64,000 nucleotides of DNA from JAFMJV01 sp963814315 (GTDB lineage Bacteria > Chloroflexota > Limnocylindria > Limnocylindrales > CSP1-4): assembly GCA_963814315.1 (NCBI GenBank), contig CAWFCG010000003.1, positions 1,240,001 to 1,304,000 on the forward strand, read 5' to 3'. Of this stretch, positions 53,860 to 61,168 are shown one piece after another (the first letter of the stretch is position 1; each line of letters starts with the position of its first letter). A program made the translations under genes and the position numbers. The notes beneath the pieces are model-generated. The model did no database searches. It saw nothing but the letters and a program-made list of their open reading frames with translations, and was not told where the DNA came from.

Positions 53860-54044
53860 TCCCCCCGGGACTGTTGCGACCGCGGACCGACCCGTCGCAG
53901 AAGACCTGGCGCGCGAATGGCCCACGACAGGTGTCAGATCATTCCCTTGCGAACTTGAACGTCGCCGGGGGGGTCGATCCATTCCAGCGGGGAATGGACC
54001 TGCGACCTGACACCGATTGCCCGGTCGCAACAGTCCCGTGGGGA
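53860..54044. repeat. Inverted-repeat element between dapD and lysA (MITE-like or structured leader)
   Basis: Arms of 23 bp at 53860-53882 and 54022-54044 match at 22 positions and include a perfect 17-bp core CGGGACTGTTGCGACCG. Inside lie a second pair (GGTGTCAG at 53930 and CTGACACC at 54007) and a tight hairpin TCCATTCC-AGCGG-GGAATGGA at 53978-53998. The 185-bp segment has no coding potential. It fills most of the 253 bases between dapD and lysA. It could be a non-autonomous transposable element or a folded leader of lysA. Confidence 0.5.
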
Positions 54045-54086
54045 CTAGCGGTCTCCAGGGGACACGCAGAGCCGACCCGCGATCGA

Positions 54087-54989
54087 TCATCGCAGCGCGT
54101 CCTCCAGCGCCACTCGGGCGTCGGTGCCCTCGTCGCGGTACTTCACGATCAGCGGCACGGTCACGGAGATGCCCTGCTCGCGCGCCCAGGCTGATGCGGC
54201 AGGGCGCGTGCCGAGGACCACCACCGCCCGTGGCGGGACCACCAGGGGCGACTCTGGCGTGCCGCACAGCTCGCGCTCCTTCACCAGATCGAAGAGGCGG
54301 CTCTGACCGGTGATGATGGTGCCGGCGGCGATGACGGCCCCGCGGCTGACGGTGACGCCTTCATAGATCCCGACGCCGCCACCGAGGAAAGCTCCGTCCT
54401 CGACGATCACCGGACGCGCTCCGGCCGGCTCCAACACGCCGCCGACCTGGACCGCCGCCGAGAGATGGACGTCCGCGCCGATCTGGGCGCACGAGCCCAC
54501 GAGCACGTGCGAGTCGATCATCGAACCACGGCCCACCCAAGCGCCCACGTTGACGAACGACGGCGGCATCATCGCCACTCCGGGCTCCAGGTGCGCGCCG
54601 CCGCGGACAGACGAACCGCCGGGCACGATGCGCCATGGCGCACCTGCCGCCGAGGCCGCGCGAGAGCCCCAGCTCTCGAGCAGGTCGAGTACACCGAAGG
54701 CTGACTTGTCCCGGCCGGCGGTGATAGGCCCATCACGGACCTCGGTCATGCCCGGCAAGCGGAAACCGAGCAGGATGCCGGTCTTGACCCAGGCATCGAT
54801 GCGCCAGCCACCCTCGAGGGTGGGATCGGGGCTGGCAGCGCGGACCTCGCCCGCCTCGAGAGCCGCGACCAGCTCGGCCACGACCCCCCGCACCTCGTCG
54901 ATGAGCGCAGCCGATGGGTCGACCGCAGCGCGCCAGAGGTCGTCGGCCGCCAGGATGCGAGACCGCAGCTGGGCCGGGTCCGGGTTCAT
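54087..54989 (-). CDS. dapD: Tetrahydrodipicolinate N-succinyltransferase
   Basis: A 300-residue left-handed beta-helix acyltransferase of lysine synthesis (succinylase branch). The N-terminal helical part contains WRIDAWVKTGILLGFRLPGM. The hexapeptide-repeat core includes GGAHLEPGVAMMPPSFVNVG, GSMIDSHVLVGSCAQIGADV and GGVLEPAGARPVIVEDGAFL. The segment with CAQIGADVHLSAAVQVGGVL is diagnostic of DapD. It overlaps the dapA stop by four bases (ATGA). The presence of dapD tells which meso-DAP route this organism uses. Confidence 0.94.
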   Translation of the reverse strand: MNPDPAQLRSRILAADDLWRAAVDPSAALIDEVRGVVAELVAALEAGEVRAASPDPTLEGGWRIDAWVKTGILLGFRLPGMTEVRDGPITAGRDKSAFGVLDLLESWGSRAASAAGAPWRIVPGGSSVRGGAHLEPGVAMMPPSFVNVGAWVGRGSMIDSHVLVGSCAQIGADVHLSAAVQVGGVLEPAGARPVIVEDGAFLGGGVGIYEGVTVSRGAVIAAGTIITGQSRLFDLVKERELCGTPESPLVVPPRAVVVLGTRPAASAWAREQGISVTVPLIVKYRDEGTDARVALEDALR

Positions 54990-55915
54990 GCAGCGGCCTC
55001 CCCCACCGTCTCCAGCAGACCCAGATCGGACAGGACGACGCGCAGCCTGGCCCGGTTGGCATCGTCCAGTGGCAGCAGCGGCTGGCGCATGACGTCGTTG
55101 ATGAGGCCCATCTCGGCCAGGGCGGCCTTCACCGGAACGGGATTGGAGGTGAGGAAGTTGGCACGGAAGAGCTCAAGATGACGCTCGTGGACACGCCGCG
55201 CGCGAGCCCAATCGCCTGCGAGCGCGGCGGCACACAGCTCCACCATCACGCCCGGGATCTCGTTCGACGCCACCGAGATGACGCCGTCGCCGCCGACAGC
55301 CATGATGGGCAGTGTCCAGCTGTCGTCGCCCGACAGGACCGCGAAACCCTCCGGCCGGTCGCGCGTGATGGTCATGATCTGCTCCATGTTCGCGGAGGCC
55401 TCCTTGACGGCCACGATGCGAGGATGCTCGGCCAGGCGCAACAGCGTGTCGGCGTCGACGTTCCCACCCGTTCGGCCGGGCACGTTGTAGACCACGATGG
55501 GCAGGCCACCCTCGTCGGCGATGGCTCGGTAGTGCGCCTCGAGCATGCGCTGGTCCGGCTTGTTGTAGTAGGGCGAGACGACCAGCGCCGCATCCGCGCC
55601 AAGGCCGGCTGCTCGTCGTGTGTAGTCGATGGCGTGCTGGGTCACGTTGGATCCGGTGCCAGCCACCACGGGCGTGCTGCCTGCCAGGCCGCGTCGGCGC
55701 ACCGTCTCGACCGTCAGCTCGATGACGCGCTGGTCCTCCTCGGCCGTGAGCGTCGGCGACTCGCCGGTCGTGCCCACAGGCACCAGGCCGTTGATGCCGG
55801 CGTCGAGCTGGCGTTCGACGAGTCGGACGAGTGTGGCCTCGTCAAGCTCGCCGGTCGGGGTCAGGGGTGTGACCAGAGCGGTGAAGGCTCCGCGGAGGGT
55901 CAGTGTCGGGGTCAT
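54986..55915 (-). CDS. dapA: 4-hydroxy-tetrahydrodipicolinate synthase
   Basis: A 309-residue TIM-barrel aldolase that condenses pyruvate and aspartate semialdehyde. The Schiff-base Lys171 is in RIVAVKEASANMEQI, Tyr143 in VVYNVPGRTG and the Thr pair in VPVGTTGESPTL. SPYYNKPDQRMLEAHYRAIA and GGDGVISVASNEIPGVMVEL are typical. The start ATG at 55915 has GGAA-type purines upstream. It is followed by dapD with a 4-base overlap. The dapB stop lies 57 bases before its start. Confidence 0.96.
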   Translation of the reverse strand: MTPTLTLRGAFTALVTPLTPTGELDEATLVRLVERQLDAGINGLVPVGTTGESPTLTAEEDQRVIELTVETVRRRGLAGSTPVVAGTGSNVTQHAIDYTRRAAGLGADAALVVSPYYNKPDQRMLEAHYRAIADEGGLPIVVYNVPGRTGGNVDADTLLRLAEHPRIVAVKEASANMEQIMTITRDRPEGFAVLSGDDSWTLPIMAVGGDGVISVASNEIPGVMVELCAAALAGDWARARRVHERHLELFRANFLTSNPVPVKAALAEMGLINDVMRQPLLPLDDANRARLRVVLSDLGLLETVGEAAA

Positions 55916-55972
55916 GTCGGGGGTTCCTTTCGATGTCTTGAGCTGTTGCGTCGACTTGAGGTGCTACGTCGA

Positions 55973-56725
55973 TCAGGCGGTCCGTTGGTGGACCAGGCTG
56001 GTGAAGTCGGTGATGCCGGTGCGGCCGGGATCCGCCAGCAGCGTGTCCGCCGCGAGGAGGGCTCCGGCCACGTAGGCGGAGCGGTCACGTGCCGCGATGC
56101 GGATCTCGAGCGACTCACCCGGGCCGTCGAAGCCGACGGTGTGCATCCCCGGGTGGCTACCGGCTCGCAGGGCCACCACCTCCAGCACGTCTGGGTCTGG
56201 CGCGCCCGACCCTGCGGCCAGACGCGCCTCGCGCTTCGAAGGGAGGTGCGGGATGAGACGGTTGGCGACGGCCAGCGCGGTGCCCGAGGGCCGATCCGCC
56301 TTGGCGGCTCGATGCTGCTCGAACAGGTAGGCATCGTAGTCATCGAAGCTGCCGAAGAGGCGGGCGGCGTATTCGGCGATGTCACCGAAGAGGACGGCGC
56401 CCAGGCTGAAGGTCGGCGCGACCACGGCTCGGGCCCCGGCGTCGTCGAGACGTGAGGCGAGGGACTGACCAGTCGCGTCGTCAGGCCGCCAGCCTGTGGT
56501 GCCGATGACGAGCGTACGGCAACCGGCGGCCAGCGCCAAGTCCACATGTCGGAGCAGCGTGGAATCGTGGCTGAACTCGAAGTCGACATCGACAGGGCCG
56601 ACCTCGTTGGGCGCCGGGTAGCCCCGCTCTCGGCCAGCCATGGCCACCACCTCGTCGCCCCTGGCCTGGAGCGCGCTGGCGATGGCCAGGCCCATGTTGC
56701 CCGTTCCGCTGATGAGTGCTCGCAT
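55973..56725 (-). CDS. dapB: 4-hydroxy-tetrahydrodipicolinate reductase
   Basis: A 250-residue NAD(P)H-dependent reductase, second step of the lysine branch. The Rossmann motif is ALISGTGNMGLAIASALQ at the start. VDFEFSHDSTLLRHVDLALA, LVIGTTGW and VVAPTFSLGAVLFGDIAEYA follow. The active-site segment is EQHRAAKADRPSGTAL, where the usual HH is QH. The frame is open upstream to 56773, but the conserved N-terminus sets the ATG at 56725. The gene is first behind a leader containing a terminator hairpin. Confidence 0.93.
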   Translation of the reverse strand: MRALISGTGNMGLAIASALQARGDEVVAMAGRERGYPAPNEVGPVDVDFEFSHDSTLLRHVDLALAAGCRTLVIGTTGWRPDDATGQSLASRLDDAGARAVVAPTFSLGAVLFGDIAEYAARLFGSFDDYDAYLFEQHRAAKADRPSGTALAVANRLIPHLPSKREARLAAGSGAPDPDVLEVVALRAGSHPGMHTVGFDGPGESLEIRIAARDRSAYVAGALLAADTLLADPGRTGITDFTSLVHQRTA

Positions 56726-56769
56726 CGTGTGTCCTCGTCTTGGCGAGGTCGCTATGGCGTCGGCTCCGA

Positions 56770-56920
56770 ACAAACAAAAAGACCGCAGTCACCCTCGTCG
56801 GTGTCTGCGGCCCTCGAAGCCTTGCCTAGCGGCCCCGAGTCGGTCGTCCCGAACGAAGCCGTCTAGACCCTTGCCTCCAGGCAGGGCCGCGTCGGCTTCG
56901 GCTTCAAGATCATCAGGTGT
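56770..56920 (-). promoter_or_regulatory. dapB leader with terminator and alternative pairing (candidate attenuator)
   Basis: On the minus strand GGCCGCAG and CTGCGGTC (56805-56812 and 56781-56788) form an 8-bp stem followed by TTTTTGTTTGT, an intrinsic terminator 45 bases before dapB. Upstream, GCGGCCC near 56890 can pair with the GGGCCGC of the terminator's 5' arm, and CGAAGCCG near 56900 with CGGCTTCG near 56855. This is the usual competing-helix layout. A 16-codon ORF (56913-56863) with KPK near its start lies within. The 328-base region 56726-57053 has no other gene. The lysine riboswitch core was not found. Confidence 0.5.
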
Positions 56921-57053
56921 GTCATCGAGGTCGCAGCATGACGGGTGCGTCGCCCCCCGTCAAGTCGATGACGTGTTGAGTGTCGAAGTCGTGTTGAGCT
57001 ACCGAAACAGCGGAGCAGAGTCAGCGCCTCGGCATCGTCAGCGTCCGTGATCG

Positions 57054-57902
57054 TCAGTGACAGCGTCCGTATCGGTAGGCCGGTGAGGTGGGACCTACGA
57101 GCTCGCGATCGCGGCGCACGATCGAGACATCATCGCCATGCCAGCGACAGGCACGGCGCAGGTCGCGGTCACGGTATTCGATCATGATCACCCGTCGACC
57201 GAACGCGCGGCGATAGCGTCCGCACTCGTGCCACCGGGCGCAGGACTCGGCGATAGCGAAATCGAACCCGATGATCGAACGCGACACCCGGCGCGAGAGC
57301 TCGGGCGTGTTCTTGCGCGCGACCGCGAGGTCAAGCGCATGCGCGTCGGCGACCAGGCGGGTCGCGTAGTCGATGGCTTCGGCAGGACCATAGGGGACGT
57401 CGCCCGCGTGGGGCGTGCCACCGAAGCGGGTCCAAGCGTCAAGGTTGTCGAGGTCGACGCCCTTGAAGCCCTTGGCCGCACAGACCTCCAGCATCGGGTG
57501 CACGTGTGCCGCGGCCGCGATCCGGCGTTGGGGAGTCGATAGATCGACGAGGTACTCGCCCGGCCAGCCCGGATCGTCGGGCAACTCATCGAGCACCAGA
57601 TCGGCCGGCCAGGCGGAGTGCTCGTCAGGTCGCTCCACGTCGGGATCATCGGGCTGGGTCTGGAAAGCGTTGACATAGCAGATGGCGTAACTGTCTTGTG
57701 GCACACGCCCCTCGAACCAGTCGCGCACGACGATCCGCACGCCCCGTGGCAGACGGTAGGGCTGGCCCAGCTGATAGTCGACACCGGCGGCGCGCGGCGG
57801 CAGGCGTACGTCGGCGGCGAGGGACTGCGAGCCGGCCGTGAAGGCCACGAGTGCGAGGAGGTAGACAACGAGAGCGAGGAGACGCATCGTGCGCGGGAGC
57901 AT
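57054..57902 (-). CDS. Secreted GH114-like (endo-alpha-1,4-polygalactosaminidase family) protein
   Basis: A 282-residue exported protein with an N-terminal signal (LLALVVYLLALVAFTAGSQS). The mature region has the blocks expected of the GH114/TIM-barrel family: GVDYQLGQPY, YAICYVNAFQTQPDDPDVE, DLSTPQRRIAAAAHVHPMLE and GFKGVDLDNLDAWTRFGGTP with catalytic-type acidic residues. Related enzymes cleave polygalactosamine-type exopolymers, but this one's substrate is unknown. The start is ATG 57902 or 57887. It follows thrC by 18 bases and seems to be carried along in an amino acid operon. Confidence 0.8.
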   Translation of the reverse strand: MLPRTMRLLALVVYLLALVAFTAGSQSLAADVRLPPRAAGVDYQLGQPYRLPRGVRIVVRDWFEGRVPQDSYAICYVNAFQTQPDDPDVERPDEHSAWPADLVLDELPDDPGWPGEYLVDLSTPQRRIAAAAHVHPMLEVCAAKGFKGVDLDNLDAWTRFGGTPHAGDVPYGPAEAIDYATRLVADAHALDLAVARKNTPELSRRVSRSIIGFDFAIAESCARWHECGRYRRAFGRRVIMIEYRDRDLRRACRWHGDDVSIVRRDRELVGPTSPAYRYGRCH

Positions 57903-57920
57903 ACGCCCCGAGCTCCGCTG

Positions 57921-59336
57921 TCATGCGGCCGCTTCCTCCTGCGTCGTGCCCCACCACGCCTCGAAAGCGTCGAAGCTCGGTGCGATCGGTGCGGGGAGCG
58001 TGGTCTCGCCATCGCCGCCGAGCACGTCGAGCGTCTTCATGCCGTTGCCGGTGATGACCAGCACGGTCTCTTCGTGGCGCGAGATACGTCCAGCATCGAC
58101 GGCCCGACGCAGGGCCGCCAGTGTCACGCCACCGGCAGTCTCGGTCAGGATGCCCGTGGTCTCAGCCAGCAAACGGATGGCCGCCACGGTCTCCTCGTCA
58201 GACACCGAGAGGATGTCCGCATCGCTCTCGCGGGCTTGCCTGATGGCGTAGCCGCCGTCAGCCGGCGAACCGATCGAGAGGGAGCGCACGATGGTGTCCG
58301 GCCGTTCCACGGGGCGCACGATGTCGGTGCCGGTCGCGAAGGCATCGGCGATGGGAGAACAGCCGGACGCCTGGCCGCCGAAGAATTGCACGGGCGCGGC
58401 GTCCAGCAGTTCGACGTCGACCAGCTCGCGGAAGGCGCGGGCCAGCTTGGTGTACATCGAGCCTGACGCCAGTGGCGCCACCAGCACATCGGGAGCACGC
58501 CATCCCAGCTGCTGCGCGATCTCGAAGGCGATGGTCTTGGAGCCTTCGGCATAGAAGGGCCGCAGGTTGACGTTGAGCACGGCCCAACCGTCGAGCTCAT
58601 CGGTCAGCTCCAGGCACAGTCGATTGACGTCATCGTAGGGTCCGTCGACGCGCACGACAATGGCACCGAACGCGCGAGCTTGGGCGATCTTGGCCGGCTC
58701 GAGATCCGCCGGGATGAAGACCACTGCGCGCAGCCCGTGCGCCGCGGCGGCCGCCGCCACGGCCGCCGAGAGGTTGCCGGTGGAGGCGCAAGCGAGCGTG
58801 TGGTAGCCCCACTGCGCGGCGCGCGCGGCCGCCACCGCGACCGGCCGATCCTTGAACGACAGCGTGGGGTTGCGGGAGTCGTCCTTGACCCACAACCTGT
58901 CCAGCCCGAGGCGCGCGGCCAGCCGTGGCGCATCGGTCAGTGGCGAGGGGCCCACCTGGAGGCCGGCCGTCGGCAGCTCCGTCACCGGCAGCAACTCAGC
59001 GTAGCGCCAGATGGTGGCCTCGCGCGCATCGAGTACCCCGCGACTGAGCCGAGCGCGGAGCCCTTCGAGGTCATAGACCGGCTCGAGTGGGCCGAAGCAG
59101 CGGCTGCAGACGAACACGGCACCCTCACCGCCGGCCGAGCCGCAAGCGCGGCAGCGAAGACCGGTGTAACCGGGCACGAAGCCGGGCACAGTGCCAGGCT
59201 CGAAGGCGGGCGTCGATCCTGGCCCGACGCCGGGCTCGAAGCCGGGCGTCGGGTCGGCTGGTGCATGAGTGGACACCGTCGCCACGAATGGTTCGCCCGT
59301 GACGGCATGCTGGGTGCGAACGGCGATCTGGGTCAT
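57921..59336 (-). CDS. thrC: Threonine synthase with zinc-ribbon and Pro/Gly-rich N-terminus
   Basis: A 471-residue PLP enzyme making threonine from O-phosphohomoserine. The PLP lysine is Lys162 in NPTLSFKDRPVAVAAARAA. ACASTGNLSAAVAAAAAAHG binds phosphate and TGILTETAGGVTLAALRR is a typical late motif. Cys62, Cys65, Cys77 and Cys80 form a zinc-ribbon-like CxxC pair in the N-terminal part, known in some bacterial and archaeal ThrC. Residues 29-57 consist of repeated PGFEPG/PAFEPG-like units. I set the start at ATG 59336, preceded by AGAGGA. Upstream is a leader with a hairpin. Confidence 0.93.
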   Translation of the reverse strand: MTQIAVRTQHAVTGEPFVATVSTHAPADPTPGFEPGVGPGSTPAFEPGTVPGFVPGYTGLRCRACGSAGGEGAVFVCSRCFGPLEPVYDLEGLRARLSRGVLDAREATIWRYAELLPVTELPTAGLQVGPSPLTDAPRLAARLGLDRLWVKDDSRNPTLSFKDRPVAVAAARAAQWGYHTLACASTGNLSAAVAAAAAAHGLRAVVFIPADLEPAKIAQARAFGAIVVRVDGPYDDVNRLCLELTDELDGWAVLNVNLRPFYAEGSKTIAFEIAQQLGWRAPDVLVAPLASGSMYTKLARAFRELVDVELLDAAPVQFFGGQASGCSPIADAFATGTDIVRPVERPDTIVRSLSIGSPADGGYAIRQARESDADILSVSDEETVAAIRLLAETTGILTETAGGVTLAALRRAVDAGRISRHEETVLVITGNGMKTLDVLGGDGETTLPAPIAPSFDAFEAWWGTTQEEAAA

Positions 59337-59404
59337 CAGGGGGATCCTCTCGATCAGTGAGCGGCTCGACGCGCAGGAGATGGTGCGACGCAAGCCGAAC
59401 GTGC

Positions 59405-59467
59405 TCAGGAATCACGAAGGCCGCGACCTTCGTACGTGATCGCGGCCCCGGGGATCCGGCCTGACAT
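59405..59467 (-). other. thrC leader: small ORF overlapping a terminator-like hairpin
   Basis: On the minus strand CAGGAG is followed eight bases later by an ATG (59467) opening a 20-codon ORF ending at 59405 (MSGRIPGAAITYEGRGLRDS). It contains one Thr and two Ile codons. Its second half forms the hairpin GGCCGCGA...TCGCGGCC (59440-59447 with 59419-59426), followed by TTCGTGATT. The loop segment CGAAGG can pair with the CCTTCG just downstream, giving an alternative fold. This may be a Thr/Ile attenuator, but the codon bias is weak. The remainder of 59337-59700 holds only promoter and ARG-box signals. Confidence 0.35.
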
Positions 59468-59652
59468 CGTGGCGCTCCTGTGCGCGACCCGAGTCAGACC
59501 CCGACCGATCCCGGCGGGGCCTCGGGCATCGCCATGCGACTACCGTGCGGCTTCATCACCGCGAATGATGCCCCAGCCCGCAGGGAAATGCAAGTACGTC
59601 GCTAATACTATGCAGGCGCCTGCGGCCTACTCGGTTGTTTCACGCTCGCGCA

Positions 59653-59666
59653 TGCATATTGATGCG
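59653..59666. promoter_or_regulatory. ARG-box-like palindrome upstream of argR
   Basis: TGCAT-ATTG-ATGCG has the 5-4-5 layout of the two boxes before argG. It ends 20 bases before the argR -10 box, so it covers the -35 region. A half site ATGCA at 59610 may be a second contact. Confidence 0.55.
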
Positions 59667-59686
59667 GGCCGATACGTCCGCGCCTG

Positions 59687-59692
59687 TATAAT
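59687..59692 (+). promoter_or_regulatory. -10 box (TATAAT) of leaderless argR
   Basis: A perfect TATAAT ends eight bases before the argR ATG. Transcription would start one or two bases from the start codon. There is no ribosome binding site. Confidence 0.65.
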
Positions 59693-59700
59693 CTTTCGCG

Positions 59701-60231
59701 ATGGACCGAAGCCCCAGTACCAGCCAGCAGGCGTCGACACGCGCCCCCAAACGGGAGCGACAACGACTCGTGCGTGATCTGGTCGCGACCGGAGCCATCG
59801 CCAGCCAGCATGACCTGGTCGACCGGCTCGCAGAGCGCGGGTTCGAGGTCACGCAGGCCACCGTCAGCCGCGACATCGCCGAACTCGGCTTGGTCAAGGT
59901 CCCGCACGATGGCGGGCACATCTACACCTGGCCAGGGGACCTCTCCCCGACCTCTGCCGATGCCAACGACGCGCGCCTGCGCCGGGTCCTGGCCGACTAC
60001 GATATCCAGGTCGGGCGCTCAGGGCTGACTTTGCTGCTCCTGTCGGAGGCCGGCGTCGCCAATGCCATCGGTCAGGCCATCGACGAGTCGACGTTCACCG
60101 AACAGGAAGGCACGCTTGCGGGAGACAACACCATCCTCGTCCTCTTTGCGAACGAGGCCCGGCTGGAGGCGTGGCTCAAGCGCTTCGAGGCACTGCGCTC
60201 TACCGTTCCGATGAGGGAGTACGCACGATGA
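59701..60231 (+). CDS. argR: Arginine repressor
   Basis: A 176-residue ArgR/AhrC. The N-terminal winged-helix domain includes RLVRDLVATGAIASQHDLVD and FEVTQATVSRDIAELGLVKV, where the recognition helix is QATVSRDI. The C-terminal hexamerisation and arginine-binding domain has GLTLLLLSEAGVANAIGQAI and GTLAGDNTILVLFANE, with the conserved GD pair for arginine. It should repress arg genes through the palindromic boxes before argG and before itself. The message appears leaderless. Its stop overlaps the response-regulator start by four bases (ATGA). Confidence 0.95.
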   Translation: MDRSPSTSQQASTRAPKRERQRLVRDLVATGAIASQHDLVDRLAERGFEVTQATVSRDIAELGLVKVPHDGGHIYTWPGDLSPTSADANDARLRRVLADYDIQVGRSGLTLLLLSEAGVANAIGQAIDESTFTEQEGTLAGDNTILVLFANEARLEAWLKRFEALRSTVPMREYAR

Positions 60232-60944
60232 CGATCCTGGGCGACGAACCGGAGACTGAAGGCACGACCGATCCGCTGAAGATCCTGGTCGTCGATGATG
60301 AGCCGGCCATGGTCGGCGCCATGGGCGCGCTCCTGGGGCAAGCTGGCCATCGCATCATCGCCGCCTACGACGGCGAGGAGGCGCTGCGGCGTTTCCGGGA
60401 TGACGGGCCCGACCTTGTGCTGCTCGACCTGGCCATGCCCGGCATGGACGGCGCCACGGTCTGCAAGCGCATCCGTGAGGTCAGCGATGTGCCCATCATC
60501 GTGGTGTCGGGTGAGCGCGACCGCGCCGCCACGGTGGACCTGCTCGACTCCGGTGCCGACGATTATGTCCGCAAGCCATTCCGCGCGGACGAGCTGTTGG
60601 CGCGTGTTCGGGCGGTCTCGCGACGAGCGACTGGGGGCCGCGGTGATCGGGGACGGGGTGACCCCTCCGGGTACGAGCTGGACCGCCGAAGGCATGAGAT
60701 CCGATGGCAGGGCACGCCGCTGCCCACCACCGTCACTGAGTTCCGGCTGCTGCGGATCATGGTGGAGCGCCTTGGCGAGGTGGTGCCCCATGACGAGTTG
60801 CTGTCCGCAGGCTGGCCCGACGTTCCCGGTCCCGATCCGTTGTGGCTGAAACCGCACCTGGCGCGGCTTCGCGAGAAGCTCGTGGCCGCGGGCGCGCCCG
60901 TCCCCATCGCCGTCCGTGGAGTGGGCTACCGCCTCGACGCGTAG
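60228..60944 (+). CDS. OmpR-family response regulator
   Basis: A 238-residue two-domain regulator. The receiver has the Asp pair at 23-24 in ILVVDDEPAMV, the phosphorylation site Asp67 in LVLLDLAMPGMDG and Lys116 in DDYVRKPFRADELLARVRA. The C-terminal winged helix contains TVTEFRLLRIMVERLGEVVP, DELLSAGWPD and LKPHLARLREKL ending in VRGVGYRLDA. It resembles KdpE-type regulators. ATG 60228 overlaps the argR stop. The partner kinase is not adjacent; the histidine kinase at 62609-63877 is a candidate. Confidence 0.93.
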   Translation: MTILGDEPETEGTTDPLKILVVDDEPAMVGAMGALLGQAGHRIIAAYDGEEALRRFRDDGPDLVLLDLAMPGMDGATVCKRIREVSDVPIIVVSGERDRAATVDLLDSGADDYVRKPFRADELLARVRAVSRRATGGRGDRGRGDPSGYELDRRRHEIRWQGTPLPTTVTEFRLLRIMVERLGEVVPHDELLSAGWPDVPGPDPLWLKPHLARLREKLVAAGAPVPIAVRGVGYRLDA

Positions 60945-60965
60945 GGGCCACCACGCTCCCTCGAT

Positions 60966-61005
60966 CTGCCGCTGTCCTGCTCCGCTTGCCGCTGTCCTGC
61001 TCCGC
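60966..61005. repeat. Two tandem 20-bp repeats upstream of the ammonium transporter
   Basis: TGCCGCTGTCCTGCTCCGC occurs at 60967-60985 and again at 60987-61005, giving a 20-bp period with one mismatch in the separating base. It lies in the 224-base gap between the response regulator and amt. The rest of this gap shows no gene. Confidence 0.6.
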
Positions 61006-61168
61006 GTCACCGTGTCGCTACCCAACGTGCACCACCGGGCTACCACATCCCGACCGCGCCGCCGCTGACATCTAGCCGCGCAGTTCGTAGCGTCATCACC
61101 AACCGGTATCGGGCAGTTCTGTGCTCGGTGCCTTCGGGGACAGATGCTTCGCAGGAGGGACTTATTCG

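Noticed and set aside
54914..56455. 513-codon plus-strand open frame over dapA and dapB
   Set aside because: Shadow of the minus-strand genes, whose products are fully conserved. The frame's protein is His/Gly/Arg-rich without motifs.
56770..56960. Canonical lysine riboswitch before dapB
   Set aside because: The conserved L-box core segments could not be found. Only a terminator with competing pairings is visible.
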